The notes: generated from the letters alone by a model not told the origin. DNA of 64,000 nucleotides from an uncultured Sedimentitalea sp. (GCA_947504115.1 CANNGH010000001.1:248001-312000), one strand, 5' to 3'; shown: positions 16,971-26,871, counted from the stretch's first letter. Program-made: numbers and translations.

Positions 16971-17879
16971 ATGACCGCACGCAAATTCATCGCCACCCTT
17001 GGACTTGCTGCCGGAGTCGCCTCGGCGGCGCAGGCGGATATCACCGTTTCATCCAAGATCGACACCGAGGGCGGCTTGCTGGGCAATGTCATCGCGCTGG
17101 CGCTGGAAGATGCGGGATTGCCGGTGGTGCGGCGTTTGCAACTTGGCGGCACGCAGGTTGTCCGCGAGGCGCTGCTGGCGGATCAGATCGACATCTATCC
17201 CGAATATACCGGCAACGCTGCGTTCTTCTTCAACGAAGCCGACAGCGATGTCTGGAAAGATGCCGATGCGGCCTATGAGCGGGCCAGGGAACTGGATGCA
17301 GAAGAAAACAATATCGTCTGGCTGCAACCCGCCCCGGCCAACAACACGTGGGCGATCGCGGTGACCGGCCCGGTCGCGGAAGAAAACGATCTGGCCACCA
17401 TGAGCGATTTCGGCAAATGGGTGTCGGATGGCGGGGAGGTCAAGCTGGCCGCCTCGACCGAATTCGTCTCGTCCCCCGCGGTACTGCCGGCGATGCAGGA
17501 GACCTACGGGTTCGAACTGGGTCAGGATCAGACCGTGATCCTGTCGGGCGGCGATACGGCGGCGACGATCCAGGCGGCGGCGCGGGGTACCTCGGGCGTC
17601 AACGCGGCGATGGTCTATGGCACCGATGGCGGTGTTGGGGCGACCGGACTGGTGGTGATGGAGGACGACAAGGGCGTGCAACCGGTTTACGAGCCTGCCC
17701 CCATCGTGCGCGCCGAGGTGCTGGAGGAATATCCCGCGATCGCGGACGTCCTGAACCCGATCTTCGAGACGCTCGACATGGCGACGCTGCAAAAGCTGAA
17801 CGGGCGCATCCAGGTCGGTGGCGAAGGGTCCGAGGCCGTCGCGCGCGATCATCTCACGCAGATCGGGGTTCTTGACTGA
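16971..17879 (+). CDS. osmF: Glycine betaine/osmoprotectant ABC transporter binding protein (OsmF/YehZ type)
   Basis: Periplasmic receptor of 302 residues. It has a Sec signal peptide (MTARKFIATLGLAAGVASAAQA), then the OpuAC-type fold: SKIDTEGGLLGNVIALALED, then DIYPEYTGNAAFF. The four-gene order receptor, permease, ATPase, permease equals the E. coli yehZYXW operon. I chose the ATG at 16971, preceded by AGGAG and starting the signal peptide. Expected ligands are betaines or related osmolytes taken up at low affinity. The next gene overlaps the last 8 bases. Confidence 0.88.
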   Translation: MTARKFIATLGLAAGVASAAQADITVSSKIDTEGGLLGNVIALALEDAGLPVVRRLQLGGTQVVREALLADQIDIYPEYTGNAAFFFNEADSDVWKDADAAYERARELDAEENNIVWLQPAPANNTWAIAVTGPVAEENDLATMSDFGKWVSDGGEVKLAASTEFVSSPAVLPAMQETYGFELGQDQTVILSGGDTAATIQAAARGTSGVNAAMVYGTDGGVGATGLVVMEDDKGVQPVYEPAPIVRAEVLEEYPAIADVLNPIFETLDMATLQKLNGRIQVGGEGSEAVARDHLTQIGVLD

Positions 17880-19074
17880 ACCCGTGGCCGTCTCGTTGAC
17901 GGCATCGCGCCCCATGGGGCTGACGGTTTCGCCGCCCGGCGTGCTGTTCGCCGTATTGGGCGCGGCCTCGCTCTTGCTGCCATTCCTCACCTTGCGCGCC
18001 AACCGGATCGTCGCCGGTGAGGGCGCGGCCCCCTGGGAGGTCGCCGGTCCGACGGTCACCATTGCCGCGCTGACCGCCATCGCGGCGGGGCTGGCTTGCG
18101 GGCTGTTGCCGTCGCGGCCGTGGTTGCGCTTTGCCGGCAGCCTGCTCAGCCTTGCCGGGCTGATTTTCCTGCTCTCGCGCGGTGCGGCGAACCTGCTGGG
18201 TGATGCGGGCGATCTGGCGCGGGTTTCCCCCGCTGCCGGGTTCTGGTGCCTGCTGTCGGTGGTCATGCTGTTGATGGCGGATGCGATCGGCGGTCTGCAA
18301 CCCGGACCGCGCTTGCGGCTTGGCCTTCTGACGCTGGTTCTGGGGGCGCTGGCGCTGCTGCTGTGGTCGGGGGCGCTGAACGATCTGTCGCCGATGCAGG
18401 AATACCGGACCCGCGCCGCCGCGTTCCGCACCGCGACGTGGCGGCATGTGGCGCTGGCGCTCGGCTCGCTGGGTGTCGCCGCCGCGATCGGCTTTCCGCT
18501 GGGCATTCTGGCGTTCCGCAAGGCGCGCGTGCGCGCGGTCACGCTGCCGGTGCTCAGCTTTCTGCAAACGATTCCGTCGCTGGCGATGTTCGGCATCATG
18601 ATCCCGATCCTCGGCTGGGTCGGGGCGACCGTGCCCGGCGCGCAGGCCGTCGGAATCGCAGGAATCGGTTTCGCCCCCGCCTTTGTCGCGCTGCTGCTCT
18701 ATTCCCTCTTGCCGGTGGTCGCCAATACGGTGGCCGGCCTTGGCTCGGTTCCCGCCGCCAGCGTCGAGGCGGCGCGCGGCATGGGCATGACCGGGCCGCA
18801 GCGGTTCTGGACGGTGGAATTGCCGCTGGCCCTGCCGGTGATCCTTGCCGGGCTGCGCATCGTACTGGTGCAGAATATCGGCCTTGCGGTGATCGCGGGG
18901 CTGATCGGGGGCGGCGGATACGGCACCTTCGTCTTTCAGGGTCTGAACCAGACCGCGACCGACCTGATCCTGCTCGGCGCGCTGCCCACCGTCCTGATGG
19001 CGCTGGTCGCCGCGATCCTGATGGATATCGTGGTGGAAGTCGCGCAACCCACGCTCAACCGGAAAAACACATGA
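17872..19074 (+). CDS. yehY: Osmoprotectant ABC transporter permease (YehY type)
   Basis: Permease of about 400 residues, with an N-terminal half of five or six hydrophobic segments and a C-terminal binding-protein-dependent transport domain (VPAASVEAARGMGMTGPQRF, the EAA loop). The extra N-terminal half is what distinguishes YehY from YehW. The start is uncertain: a TTG at 17872 overlaps the osmF stop, a GTG at 17884 and an ATG at 17914 are also in frame, and none has a strong ribosome site. The end overlaps the ATPase gene as ATGA. Confidence 0.87.
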   Translation: MTEPVAVSLTASRPMGLTVSPPGVLFAVLGAASLLLPFLTLRANRIVAGEGAAPWEVAGPTVTIAALTAIAAGLACGLLPSRPWLRFAGSLLSLAGLIFLLSRGAANLLGDAGDLARVSPAAGFWCLLSVVMLLMADAIGGLQPGPRLRLGLLTLVLGALALLLWSGALNDLSPMQEYRTRAAAFRTATWRHVALALGSLGVAAAIGFPLGILAFRKARVRAVTLPVLSFLQTIPSLAMFGIMIPILGWVGATVPGAQAVGIAGIGFAPAFVALLLYSLLPVVANTVAGLGSVPAASVEAARGMGMTGPQRFWTVELPLALPVILAGLRIVLVQNIGLAVIAGLIGGGGYGTFVFQGLNQTATDLILLGALPTVLMALVAAILMDIVVEVAQPTLNRKNT

Positions 19075-20006
19075 TCGAGATCGACCACATCACCAAGACC
19101 TATGGCGACATCAACGCGGTGGACGCGGTGTCCATGGTGATCGAGACCGGCACCATCACCGTCGTCGTCGGCACGTCGGGGTCCGGCAAGACGACGCTGT
19201 TGCGGATGATCAACCGCCTTGTCGAGCCCACATCGGGCGAGGTGCGCATCAACGGCGAGCCGACCCACGCCGTCGCGCCCTATCTTCTGCGCCGCCGGAT
19301 CGGTTACGCGATCCAGGGCCACGGGTTGTTCCCGCATCAGACAGTGGCGCGCAACATCGCGTCGGTGCCGCGCCTGCTGGACTGGCCGACGGACAAGATC
19401 AACGCCCGCGTGGACGAGCTTCTTAGCCTGTTCGGCATGGACCCGGCCGAGTTCCGCGACCGTTACCCGCAAGAGCTTTCGGGCGGTCAGCAGCAGCGCG
19501 TCGGGGTGGCCCGCGCGCTGGCCTCGCGCCCCGATCTGCTGCTGATGGACGAACCCTTCGGCGCGCTCGACCCGATCATCCGCGCCCGCGCGCAGGACGA
19601 TCTGAAGGAGATCCAGCGCAAGCTGGGTTCGACCATCGTGCTGGTCACCCATGACATGGACGAAGCGATCCGGCTGGGCGACCGCGTCGGGGTGATGGAT
19701 GGCGGGAAGCTGGTGCAATACGCCCCGCCCGAGGATATCGTGGAACGCCCCGCAAGCGGCTTCGTCGCCAACATGGTGGGCGACGCCGAGCGGCCCATGC
19801 GCCTGCTGTCGCTGATCCCCGTCGGTGACCTGACCGAGGATGGCGCGGCCGAGGGTGCCATGCTGCCGGACACCGCCAGCCTGCGGGATGCGCTTTCGGC
19901 GTGCCTGTGGACCGGGCGCGATGCGGTGCCGGTCGAACGCGACGGCGCGCAGATCGGGCGCGTCACCCTGGCCGCGATCCGCCACCGCGTCGGGCAGCAC
20001 GCATGA
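19071..20006 (+). CDS. yehX: Osmoprotectant ABC transporter ATP-binding protein (YehX type)
   Basis: ATPase of 311 residues with Walker A GTSGSGKTT, signature ELSGGQQQR, Walker B LLLMDEPFGALD and the switch LVTHDMDEA. About 60 residues follow the ATPase core and form a short regulatory tail rather than a full CBS pair. The start overlaps the yehY stop (ATGA) and the end overlaps the yehW start (ATGA), showing tight translational coupling across the operon. Confidence 0.92.
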   Translation: MIEIDHITKTYGDINAVDAVSMVIETGTITVVVGTSGSGKTTLLRMINRLVEPTSGEVRINGEPTHAVAPYLLRRRIGYAIQGHGLFPHQTVARNIASVPRLLDWPTDKINARVDELLSLFGMDPAEFRDRYPQELSGGQQQRVGVARALASRPDLLLMDEPFGALDPIIRARAQDDLKEIQRKLGSTIVLVTHDMDEAIRLGDRVGVMDGGKLVQYAPPEDIVERPASGFVANMVGDAERPMRLLSLIPVGDLTEDGAAEGAMLPDTASLRDALSACLWTGRDAVPVERDGAQIGRVTLAAIRHRVGQHA

Positions 20007-20758
20007 GACCGGCGATGATCCTGCGCCTTGCGCTGCTGGGGCTGTTGCTGGGGCTTGTGTTGCGCCCGCATGCGTTCGTTTGGATGTTCGAACCCTTCGC
20101 ACCCGACCGAAGCACGGCGATCTATGACCGTGCATCGCTGTTGTCGCTGTCCCTCAATCATCTGGCGCTGGTGGCGGCGGCGAGTCTGGCCGCGACGATT
20201 GTCGCGGTCGCGCTGGCGATTTTCGTCACGCGCCCTGCCGGTGCGCCGTTCCGGCCATTGTCACGCACGATCACCAATATCGGCCAGTCGTTCCCGCCGG
20301 TCGCGGTTCTGGCGCTGGCGGTCCCGGCTTTGGGTTTTGGGGCGCGTCCGACCCTGGTGGCGCTGTTCCTCTACGGGCTGCTGCCGATCTTCGAGAACGC
20401 GCTGACCGCGCTTTCGACGCTGCCGCCGCGCACGATGGAGGCGGCGCGGGGCATGGGGCTGAACCGCTGGCAGCGGCTGGCGCAGGTGGAACTGCCGCTG
20501 GCCGCGCCGGTGATTCTCGCCGGGATCCGCGTGTCGGTGATGATCGCGCTGGGCACGGCGACCATCGGTTCGACCGTGGCGGCACGCACGCTGGGCGAGC
20601 CGATCATCGCCGGGTTGCTGACCAACAACACCGCCTTTGTCCTGCAGGGCGGGCTGATCGTCGGGCTGTTCGCGGTGCTGATCTATGACGCCTTCGTGCA
20701 GATCGAGAACCGGCTGCTCGACCGGCGCCGCAAACCGGTGGCCCGCAAGGTCGCCTGA
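20003..20758 (+). CDS. yehW: Osmoprotectant ABC transporter permease (YehW type)
   Basis: Second permease, 251 residues, with about six spans and the EAA loop TLPPRTMEAARGMGLNRWQRL. The short form without the N-terminal extension matches YehW. It begins inside the yehX stop and ends the operon. The stop lies one base from the stop of the convergent LysR gene, and no clear terminator fits in that gap. Confidence 0.9.
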   Translation: MRPAMILRLALLGLLLGLVLRPHAFVWMFEPFAPDRSTAIYDRASLLSLSLNHLALVAAASLAATIVAVALAIFVTRPAGAPFRPLSRTITNIGQSFPPVAVLALAVPALGFGARPTLVALFLYGLLPIFENALTALSTLPPRTMEAARGMGLNRWQRLAQVELPLAAPVILAGIRVSVMIALGTATIGSTVAARTLGEPIIAGLLTNNTAFVLQGGLIVGLFAVLIYDAFVQIENRLLDRRRKPVARKVA

Positions 20759-20759
20759 T

Positions 20760-21626
20760 CTACGCGCCCGCCAGTTCCAGAAACCGCTGTTCGGCCAGCG
20801 ACAGGTGCCGTTCCTTGTGGCGCAGCATGTGAAAGCGGCGCGGCGGCAGGGCGATATCCACCCGTACCAGCCGCCCCGAGGCAATCGCGGATTCGACCAC
20901 CAGCATCGACAGGATGCTGGCGCCGGCACCGGCCTCGACGGCGGCGCGCACCGCCTCGTTCGTGGGCAGTTCCAGCGCGATGTCGATATCATCGGTGGAC
21001 AGACCATGTTGCGCCAGAACCGTCTCGAACACGGCACGGGTGCCCGAGCCGGGTTCGCGCAGCACCCATGCGCTGGATTGCAGATCTTTCGCGCCTGTCG
21101 CCCACGGATGGCCGGGCGCGACCACCAGCGCCAGATCGTCGCCGGGCAGGGATCTGATCGACAGGGCGGCATCCGCAATCTCGCCCTCGACGAACCCCAG
21201 ATCGACGGTGGCGGCATGGACCATGCGCGCGACATCGGCGGTGTTGCCGGTGGCCAGTTCCAGCGCGAAACCGGGATGGGCGGCGTGGAATTGCTGCATC
21301 AGCGGCGGCAGCCAGTAATTGGCGACGGTCTGGCTGGCGGCGAGGCGCAGCGTGCCGCGTTTCAGCCCGGCCAGATCGCCCAGCAGACGCTCGGCCTGCT
21401 CGGACCGGGCCAGCACGGCGCGCGCCTCGTCCAGGAACAGCCGCCCGGCATCGGTCAGAACGATGCGCCGCCCGACCCGGTCGAACAGGCGGACGGCGTG
21501 GCGGTCCTCAAGGGCCGAGATGGCGGCGCTGACCGCGCTTTGCGTCAGATTCAGCGCCGCCGCCGCCTGCGTGACATGCTCACGTTCGGCGACGGCGATG
21601 AAGATGCGAAGCTGATCGAGCGTCAT
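20760..21626 (-). CDS. LysR-type regulator (YeiE/CysB-like)
   Basis: A 288-residue LysR regulator. The N-terminal helix-turn-helix ([22 protein letters not shown] to [17 protein letters not shown]) is followed by an effector domain ([29 protein letters not shown]). It overlaps the yeiH stop by four bases on the same strand, so both come from one message. YeiH partners are usually regulated by a divergent YeiE; the same-strand order here is unusual. The inverted repeat just before yeiH is the natural candidate site. The effector may be sulfite or another sulfur compound. Confidence 0.85.
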   Translation of the reverse strand: MTLDQLRIFIAVAEREHVTQAAAALNLTQSAVSAAISALEDRHAVRLFDRVGRRIVLTDAGRLFLDEARAVLARSEQAERLLGDLAGLKRGTLRLAASQTVANYWLPPLMQQFHAAHPGFALELATGNTADVARMVHAATVDLGFVEGEIADAALSIRSLPGDDLALVVAPGHPWATGAKDLQSSAWVLREPGSGTRAVFETVLAQHGLSTDDIDIALELPTNEAVRAAVEAGAGASILSMLVVESAIASGRLVRVDIALPPRRFHMLRHKERHLSLAEQRFLELAGA

Positions 21627-22675
21627 GCGAGCATGAGAACCAGACCGAGCGAGAAAAGGGAAATGAAAATCCATGCCCCGGCGCCCAGCAGCGCGGGGCG
21701 CAGCCCCTCGGCGGCCAGTTTGCGCATATCGGTTTCCAGACCCATCGCTGCCAGCGCCGTTGCCAGCAGGAACTGCGTCGTGCCGGTGGTGAAGGGCGCG
21801 GTCACTTCGGGCACCCAGCCGGTGCTGGCAAGGCCGACCATGGCGACGAAACCCAGCACGAACCATGGCACTGGCGGCGCGGCGCGGCTCGAGTCGCCAC
21901 CCTGTTTGCGCAGGCGGCTTGCGGCGGCGGCACCCAGCATCAGCACCATTGGGGCCAGCATCATCACACGGGTCAGCTTGGCAATTGTGCCGAACTCGCC
22001 GGATTCCTGGCCGCGGGCATAGGCGGCGGCGACGACCTGCGCGACCTCGTGGATCGAGGTCCCGGTCCAGAGACCGAAGGCATGCGGCCCCGTGTTCAGC
22101 AATCCGCCGACCAGCGGCATCAGCACCATCGAGAGCGAGCCGAAGATGGTAACGCAGGCCACCGCATAGGCCACGTCCTCGTCCCGCGCGCGGGTTACGG
22201 TATTGGTGGCGATCACCGCCGAGGCACCGCAGATCGAACTGCCCGCCGCAATCAGCTGCGTCAGCCCGGCATCGACACGCAGGGCACGGCCCAGCCAGGT
22301 GGTAAAGGCAAAGGTCGCAAGCAAAGTCACGATGATCAGCGCCACGCCGACCCCGCCCACGGCGATCACCTGTTGCGCGGTCAGTTGCAGGCCCAGCAGC
22401 ACGATGCCCGCGCGCAGCACGCGTTTGAGGCTGAAGGAGACGCCGGGTTTGGCGATGGCGGGCGTGCCGATCAGGTTGTGAAACGCCATGCCGATCAGGA
22501 TGGCGATGATCAGCGGGCTGAGCACGCCCACACCGGGGATCAGCCGCAGCCCGAACGATGCCGCCGCGATCAGGGCCGCCAGCACCAGACCCGGCAAGAT
22601 GCTGCCGGCTGTCGTGTTGAAAAAGGACCGGGCGTCCAGATCGCCCGTGTCTCTGTCGGTTATCGTATAAGCCAT
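21623..22675 (-). CDS. yeiH: YeiH/UPF0324 family putative anion exporter
   Basis: Membrane protein of 350 residues with about nine or ten spans. The family signature is clear: [20 protein letters not shown], then [19 protein letters not shown], then [15 protein letters not shown] and [16 protein letters not shown]. Related proteins are proposed to export sulfate or sulfite, for example during taurine use. A sulfonate gene (xsc) is present elsewhere in the window at 39-41 kb. The start follows GAGGGGG on the minus strand. A 9-bp inverted repeat lies directly upstream. Confidence 0.86.
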   Translation of the reverse strand: MAYTITDRDTGDLDARSFFNTTAGSILPGLVLAALIAAASFGLRLIPGVGVLSPLIIAILIGMAFHNLIGTPAIAKPGVSFSLKRVLRAGIVLLGLQLTAQQVIAVGGVGVALIIVTLLATFAFTTWLGRALRVDAGLTQLIAAGSSICGASAVIATNTVTRARDEDVAYAVACVTIFGSLSMVLMPLVGGLLNTGPHAFGLWTGTSIHEVAQVVAAAYARGQESGEFGTIAKLTRVMMLAPMVLMLGAAAASRLRKQGGDSSRAAPPVPWFVLGFVAMVGLASTGWVPEVTAPFTTGTTQFLLATALAAMGLETDMRKLAAEGLRPALLGAGAWIFISLFSLGLVLMLA

Positions 22676-22688
22676 TCCGAACCCCCTC

Positions 22689-22716
22689 GGTTTATCTTCA
22701 AGGGATCAGATAAACC
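22689..22716. promoter_or_regulatory. Inverted repeat at the yeiH promoter (candidate LysR operator)
   Basis: GGTTTATCT and AGATAAACC form perfect 9-bp arms around a 10-base spacer, 14 to 41 bp before the yeiH start. The position and dyad suit autoregulation by the LysR protein encoded in the same operon. A hairpin in the leader is the alternative reading. Confidence 0.5.
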
Positions 22717-22779
22717 TGCACGATCAACAAATCTAACGGATTGCTCATGTCGGAACGTTCGGATTTTTCGAATGATGCG

Positions 22780-24324
22780 TTACAACAGCCATTCCACCGG
22801 AAGCCAACCGATGACGGTGATCGCGGCATTGCGCAACAAACTGCCGCCCGGCTCATCCGTCAGGGGGGCGGCATCCGGATTTTCCGGGTCGGTCCAGATC
22901 AGATCGCCGTCGCGCCGCTCGACCTGCCAGGCCAGACCGCCAAGCCCGTTGTCAAAGGCCCGGTGAACACTGCCGGCCAGATTTTCGCTGTCGATCAAAA
23001 GGCCCATCTCGGTATTGAGCGAGGTTGAGCGCGGATCGAAATTGAACGATCCGATGAAGATCCGCTGCCCGTCCACCGCGAATGTCTTTGCGTGCAGGCT
23101 GGCCCCGGACGACCCGAACGGCCCCATCACGTCGCGCGGCGCACCCGGCGCGGCCTGACGGCGCAGTTCGTAAAGCGCGATGCCTTCCTTCAGCATCGCC
23201 TTGCGCCGCTTGGAATAGCCCGCATGCACCGGCAACACGTCGGTGGCTTCGAGAGAATTTGTCAGCAGACGCACCTCCACGCCATCGCGCTCCAGCCCGG
23301 CAAAGGCCTTTACGCCGGCAGCACCGGGAACGAAATAGGGCGAGATGCCGTCGAAACGGGATTTCACGTCGCCCACCGCCTGCATCAGGCGCACCGCCAG
23401 CAGGTCATCCTTGGGCACGGCACCCTGTCCCTTGGCCGGGTCGTCGCTGACCAGCAGGGCGTCGGTCCATTCCAGTCCAAGTTCGCCGCGGGCCAGATCG
23501 GCGACGATATCGGATGACCGGAGGATCTCGCGGTATTCCTCGATCTGCGGATCATCCTGAAAACGTGCCAGACGGTCGGCAATCGGATCGCCCGATGGCG
23601 GCGCACCCACGATCGGGGCGGCGGCATGCACCGAGGGACTGTTCCAGTAGCGGTCGAAATCCCGCGAGACCTCGGGCACCACCTTGCCCACGGCCAGCGC
23701 GTCGAGATCGACGTAAAGCGGCATCGGCCCGGTGTCGAAATACTCGTCCCCCACGTTGCGCCCGCCCAGAATGGTGGCGCGGTTGTCCACGGTAAAGGAT
23801 TTGTTGTGCATCCGCCGGTTCAGGCGGAAGAAATCGAACCCGTAGGACAGCAGCTTGAACCGGCGCAGGTTGAACGGATTATACAGCCGCACCTCGGCCA
23901 TGGGATGGGCGTCGAGCGCCGCGATTTCCCCGTCCAGCCCCGACGTGCCGTTATCGTCCAGCAGCAGCCGGACCCGCACACCCCGATCCGCCGCCCGTTT
24001 CAGCGCATCCAGCAACAGGATCCCGGTCAGGTCGTCGTGCCAGATGTAATATTGCGCATCGATCGAGGAGACCGCGGCATCCGCCATGATCATACGCGCG
24101 GCAAAGGCGTCGGCACCGTTCTGCAACGGCGCGATGCCGGTCTTTCCCTCGTGCCGGGCGACGCGCTGCGTCAGCGCCTCGGCCAGCGGGCCGGTTTCGG
24201 AGGGAGAAAGATGGGTGCCGTCTTCCTTCTCGTCGGGGGGCAGGGCGAACAGGAACCGCGCAGCGACGATGGCCATCGCGATCACGAGGATCGCAAATAT
24301 CACATATCTCAGCGCAGTCAGCAT
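22780..24324 (-). CDS. Phospholipase D family protein, ClsC-like cardiolipin synthase
   Basis: A 514-residue protein with an N-terminal membrane anchor and two PLD motifs: HNKSFTVD followed by N and GGRN-GDEYF, and later HAKTFAVD followed by GSFNFDPRS. The layout and length match ClsC (YmdC) type synthases, which make cardiolipin from phosphatidylglycerol and phosphatidylethanolamine. The ATG at 24324 follows GGAAAGAGA on the minus strand and begins the membrane anchor; the open frame continues upstream without support. A plain phospholipase role cannot be excluded. Confidence 0.85.
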   Translation of the reverse strand: MLTALRYVIFAILVIAMAIVAARFLFALPPDEKEDGTHLSPSETGPLAEALTQRVARHEGKTGIAPLQNGADAFAARMIMADAAVSSIDAQYYIWHDDLTGILLLDALKRAADRGVRVRLLLDDNGTSGLDGEIAALDAHPMAEVRLYNPFNLRRFKLLSYGFDFFRLNRRMHNKSFTVDNRATILGGRNVGDEYFDTGPMPLYVDLDALAVGKVVPEVSRDFDRYWNSPSVHAAAPIVGAPPSGDPIADRLARFQDDPQIEEYREILRSSDIVADLARGELGLEWTDALLVSDDPAKGQGAVPKDDLLAVRLMQAVGDVKSRFDGISPYFVPGAAGVKAFAGLERDGVEVRLLTNSLEATDVLPVHAGYSKRRKAMLKEGIALYELRRQAAPGAPRDVMGPFGSSGASLHAKTFAVDGQRIFIGSFNFDPRSTSLNTEMGLLIDSENLAGSVHRAFDNGLGGLAWQVERRDGDLIWTDPENPDAAPLTDEPGGSLLRNAAITVIGWLPVEWLL

Positions 24325-24635
24325 CGGTGTCTCTTTCCATGCGCCCCACGGCACAAATCGGGCGGTTTCGGTCCCGTTATCCCGCCAGTCGCCCGGCGAG
24401 TCCAGCAAGGCGAGCGATCAGCAGGACGACCACGCCAATGGCGATGGGTTTGGCTGGATTGCCCGCTTTCAACGGGGGATGATCCTGGTCCGGGTGCGAT
24501 CCGTTCTATCTAGTGCAGAAAGACGGGTCTAGCCATGCAAACCGCGACAACCCGCTGCCCGCAGGTGGAATTTTCGGGCAACGCCCTAACATCTATGGGA
24601 TTGAGGACCGTAGAAATCGGAACGAAGGATTTGAG
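24325..24635. other. Intergenic region between divergent PLD and serine hydrolase genes
   Basis: 311 bases holding both promoters. A 31-codon minus-strand frame (24377-24472, TTG start) would encode a hydrophobic, Ala/Gly/Leu-rich peptide that could span a membrane, but it lacks a good ribosome site and I do not call it. TTCTATCTAGTGC near 24504 is an A/T-rich spot. I see no other structure. Confidence 0.45.
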
Positions 24636-26282
24636 ATGAGAAGATTGTTCGCAACGGCCGCTGCCGCATCGCTGACATTGGCGGGGGGCGTGATGGCGCA
24701 GGAGACACAGCCCCTGTCGGCCGAGGAGTCCAACCCGGGAACCATGGGCTGGATGCAGGGCTTTCCGCCGCCGCGGGACAAGACTATCCGTTTCACCGAC
24801 GAGGATTTCTTCACCTTTCCCAAACTGCGCTGGACGGTTTGCCACTTCCGCGAACTGATGCCCACGACCGGCGTGCGCAACGGCGCGGATGCGGCCAGCG
24901 CCTTGCCCGAGGCGTTTGATTCCGGCATCGACGCGGTGACATTCACGCCGCTGGGCGGCGGTGAGGACATGACGTGGGACGCCGCGTTCGACGCCAATCA
25001 CACCGACGGCCTGCTGGTGCTGCACAAGGGCCGAATCGTCTATGAGCGCTATGACGGCTGCCTTGACGAAATCGCGCTACACGGCGTCATGTCCGTCACC
25101 AAAAGCCTGACCGGCCTGATGGGCGAGATTCTGGTGGCCGAGGGCAAGCTGGACGAAACCGCGCAGGTCGGCGATCTGATTCCAGAACTTGCCGACAGCG
25201 CATTCGGCGACGCGACGGTGCGGCAGGTGATGGATATGACCACCGCGCTGGATTACTCCGAGGATTATTCCGATCCCGACGCCGAGGTCTGGACCTTTGC
25301 CCAAGCCGGCAGCCCGCTGCCCAAGCCCGAAGGCTATGACGGCCCGCGCAGCTATTACGAGTTTCTCGAGACGGTGGAAAAGGACGGCACCCATGGCGCG
25401 GCGTTCGGTTACAAGACCGTGAACGCCGATGCGCTGGGCTGGCTGATCGCGCGCGCCAGCGGCGTGTCGGTGGCGGATCTGCTGGCCGAGCGCATCTGGA
25501 CCCGGATCGGGGCCGAGCGCGAGGCGTTCTATACCGTCGATTCCATCGGCACGCCCTTTGCCGGCGGCGGCTTCAACGCCACCTTGCGCGATCTGGGCCG
25601 GTTCGGCCAGTTGATGCTGGACGAAGGCCGCTGGAACGGCGAACAGATCATCCCGGCCGAGGCCATCGCCCGCATTCGCGAGGGCGGCGACAGGCAGGCG
25701 TTCGCCAAGGCCGGATACGACACGCTCGAGGGCTGGAGCTATCGCGGCATGTGGTGGGTCAGCCATGACGATCACGGCGCCTTTGCCGCGCGCGGCGTTC
25801 ACGGCCAGACCATCTGGGTCGACCCCGAAGCGGACATGGTCATCGTGCGGCTGGCCTCGCATCCCGAGGCGGCGAACGCGGCCAACGATCCGACGTCGCT
25901 GCCCGCTTGGCGCGCGGTCGCGGATCACCTGATGGAACAGGAAGACGCGCCGCAACTGGCCGGGCCGGAATGGTTCATCGAGGATATCGCCGGACAGGGC
26001 GTCGTGGACATGAGCCCCGCCAGCCTGGAATTCCTGCCCGATGGCCGTCTTGCGGGCAATGCCAGCTGCAACCGGCTGATCGGCAGTTACGAGGATACGG
26101 ATGGCGCGCTGTCGATCGAACCGGCGGGCACCACGATGATGGCCTGCCCCGAGGCGCTGATGAATCAGGAGCGCCGCGTGCTGGATATGTTGCCGCAGAT
26201 CACCGGCTACAACATCGACGAGACCGGCGCGCTGGTTCTGGAAACCGATGGCCGCGAGACGATCACGGCGCGGCGGCGATAA
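24636..26282 (+). CDS. Beta-lactamase-fold serine hydrolase fused to a META domain
   Basis: A 548-residue exported protein. It has a signal peptide ending near VMAQE, then a class C beta-lactamase-like hydrolase domain with the SxxK nucleophile in MSVTKS (residues about 150-155) and YxN-like positions (Y in FGYKTVNADALG). The last 110 residues match META/HslJ: GNASCNRLIGSYED, then MMACPEALMNQE. META domains sit in outer-membrane or periplasmic heat-shock and resistance proteins. The fusion is uncommon and suggests an envelope role rather than antibiotic breakdown. I chose the ATG at 24636 because it starts the signal peptide after AAGGA. Confidence 0.82.
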   Translation: MRRLFATAAAASLTLAGGVMAQETQPLSAEESNPGTMGWMQGFPPPRDKTIRFTDEDFFTFPKLRWTVCHFRELMPTTGVRNGADAASALPEAFDSGIDAVTFTPLGGGEDMTWDAAFDANHTDGLLVLHKGRIVYERYDGCLDEIALHGVMSVTKSLTGLMGEILVAEGKLDETAQVGDLIPELADSAFGDATVRQVMDMTTALDYSEDYSDPDAEVWTFAQAGSPLPKPEGYDGPRSYYEFLETVEKDGTHGAAFGYKTVNADALGWLIARASGVSVADLLAERIWTRIGAEREAFYTVDSIGTPFAGGGFNATLRDLGRFGQLMLDEGRWNGEQIIPAEAIARIREGGDRQAFAKAGYDTLEGWSYRGMWWVSHDDHGAFAARGVHGQTIWVDPEADMVIVRLASHPEAANAANDPTSLPAWRAVADHLMEQEDAPQLAGPEWFIEDIAGQGVVDMSPASLEFLPDGRLAGNASCNRLIGSYEDTDGALSIEPAGTTMMACPEALMNQERRVLDMLPQITGYNIDETGALVLETDGRETITARRR

Positions 26283-26298
26283 CATGAAAGGATACGAT

Positions 26299-26871
26299 AT
26301 GAACGGCTACATGCATTTTCTGGAGCGCAACTGGTGGCTGTTGCTGATCCGCGGCATCGCGGCCATCCTCTTCGGGATCGCGGCCTTTGCCTGGCCGGGC
26401 CTGACGGTCGCGGTTCTGGTGCTGATCTTCGGGGCCTACGTTCTGGTGGACGGGATTTTCGGCATCGTGGATTCGATCCGTTATCGCGACCGGATCGACA
26501 ATTGGTGGCTGTGGCTTCTCGAAGGGGTGTTGGGCGTCATCGTCGGGCTGCTGACGCTGTTCATGCCGGGGGTGACGGCGCTGGTGCTGCTGATGTTCAT
26601 CGCCGCCTGGGCCATCGTCGGCGGCGTGCTGCGGATCGTCGCGGCCATCCAGTTGCGCAAGGAGATCGAGGGCGAATGGCTGCTCGGCCTTGGCGGTGTG
26701 CTTTCGATCGTCTTCGGCATCCTGCTGATCGTGATGCCGGCTGCGGGCATCCTGTCGCTGGTCTGGCTGATCGGAATCTGGGCCGTGGTGTTCGGAATCC
26801 TGTTCATCGTTCTGGCGTTCCGCCTTCGCAAGGCGGGCAAGGAACGGCAGGGGCTGGGCCAAGCCCTCTGA
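26299..26871 (+). CDS. HdeD family (DUF308) membrane protein
   Basis: A 190-residue protein with six hydrophobic segments in three hairpins and repeated short signatures (WWLLLIRGIAAILFGI; LLEGVLGVIVGLLTLF; LGLGGVLSIVFGILLI), as in HdeD acid-resistance proteins. Its molecular function is not known. The ATG at 26299 follows AAAGGA; an ATG at 26284 is also in frame. It lies 16 bp after the hydrolase/META gene, so both may belong to one envelope-stress unit. Confidence 0.85.
   Translation: MNGYMHFLERNWWLLLIRGIAAILFGIAAFAWPGLTVAVLVLIFGAYVLVDGIFGIVDSIRYRDRIDNWWLWLLEGVLGVIVGLLTLFMPGVTALVLLMFIAAWAIVGGVLRIVAAIQLRKEIEGEWLLGLGGVLSIVFGILLIVMPAAGILSLVWLIGIWAVVFGILFIVLAFRLRKAGKERQGLGQAL

Noticed and set aside
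24377..24472. 31-codon minus-strand hydrophobic ORF between the PLD and serine hydrolase genes
   Set aside because: TTG start without a convincing ribosome site; Ala/Gly/Leu-rich short frames arise easily in high-GC DNA.
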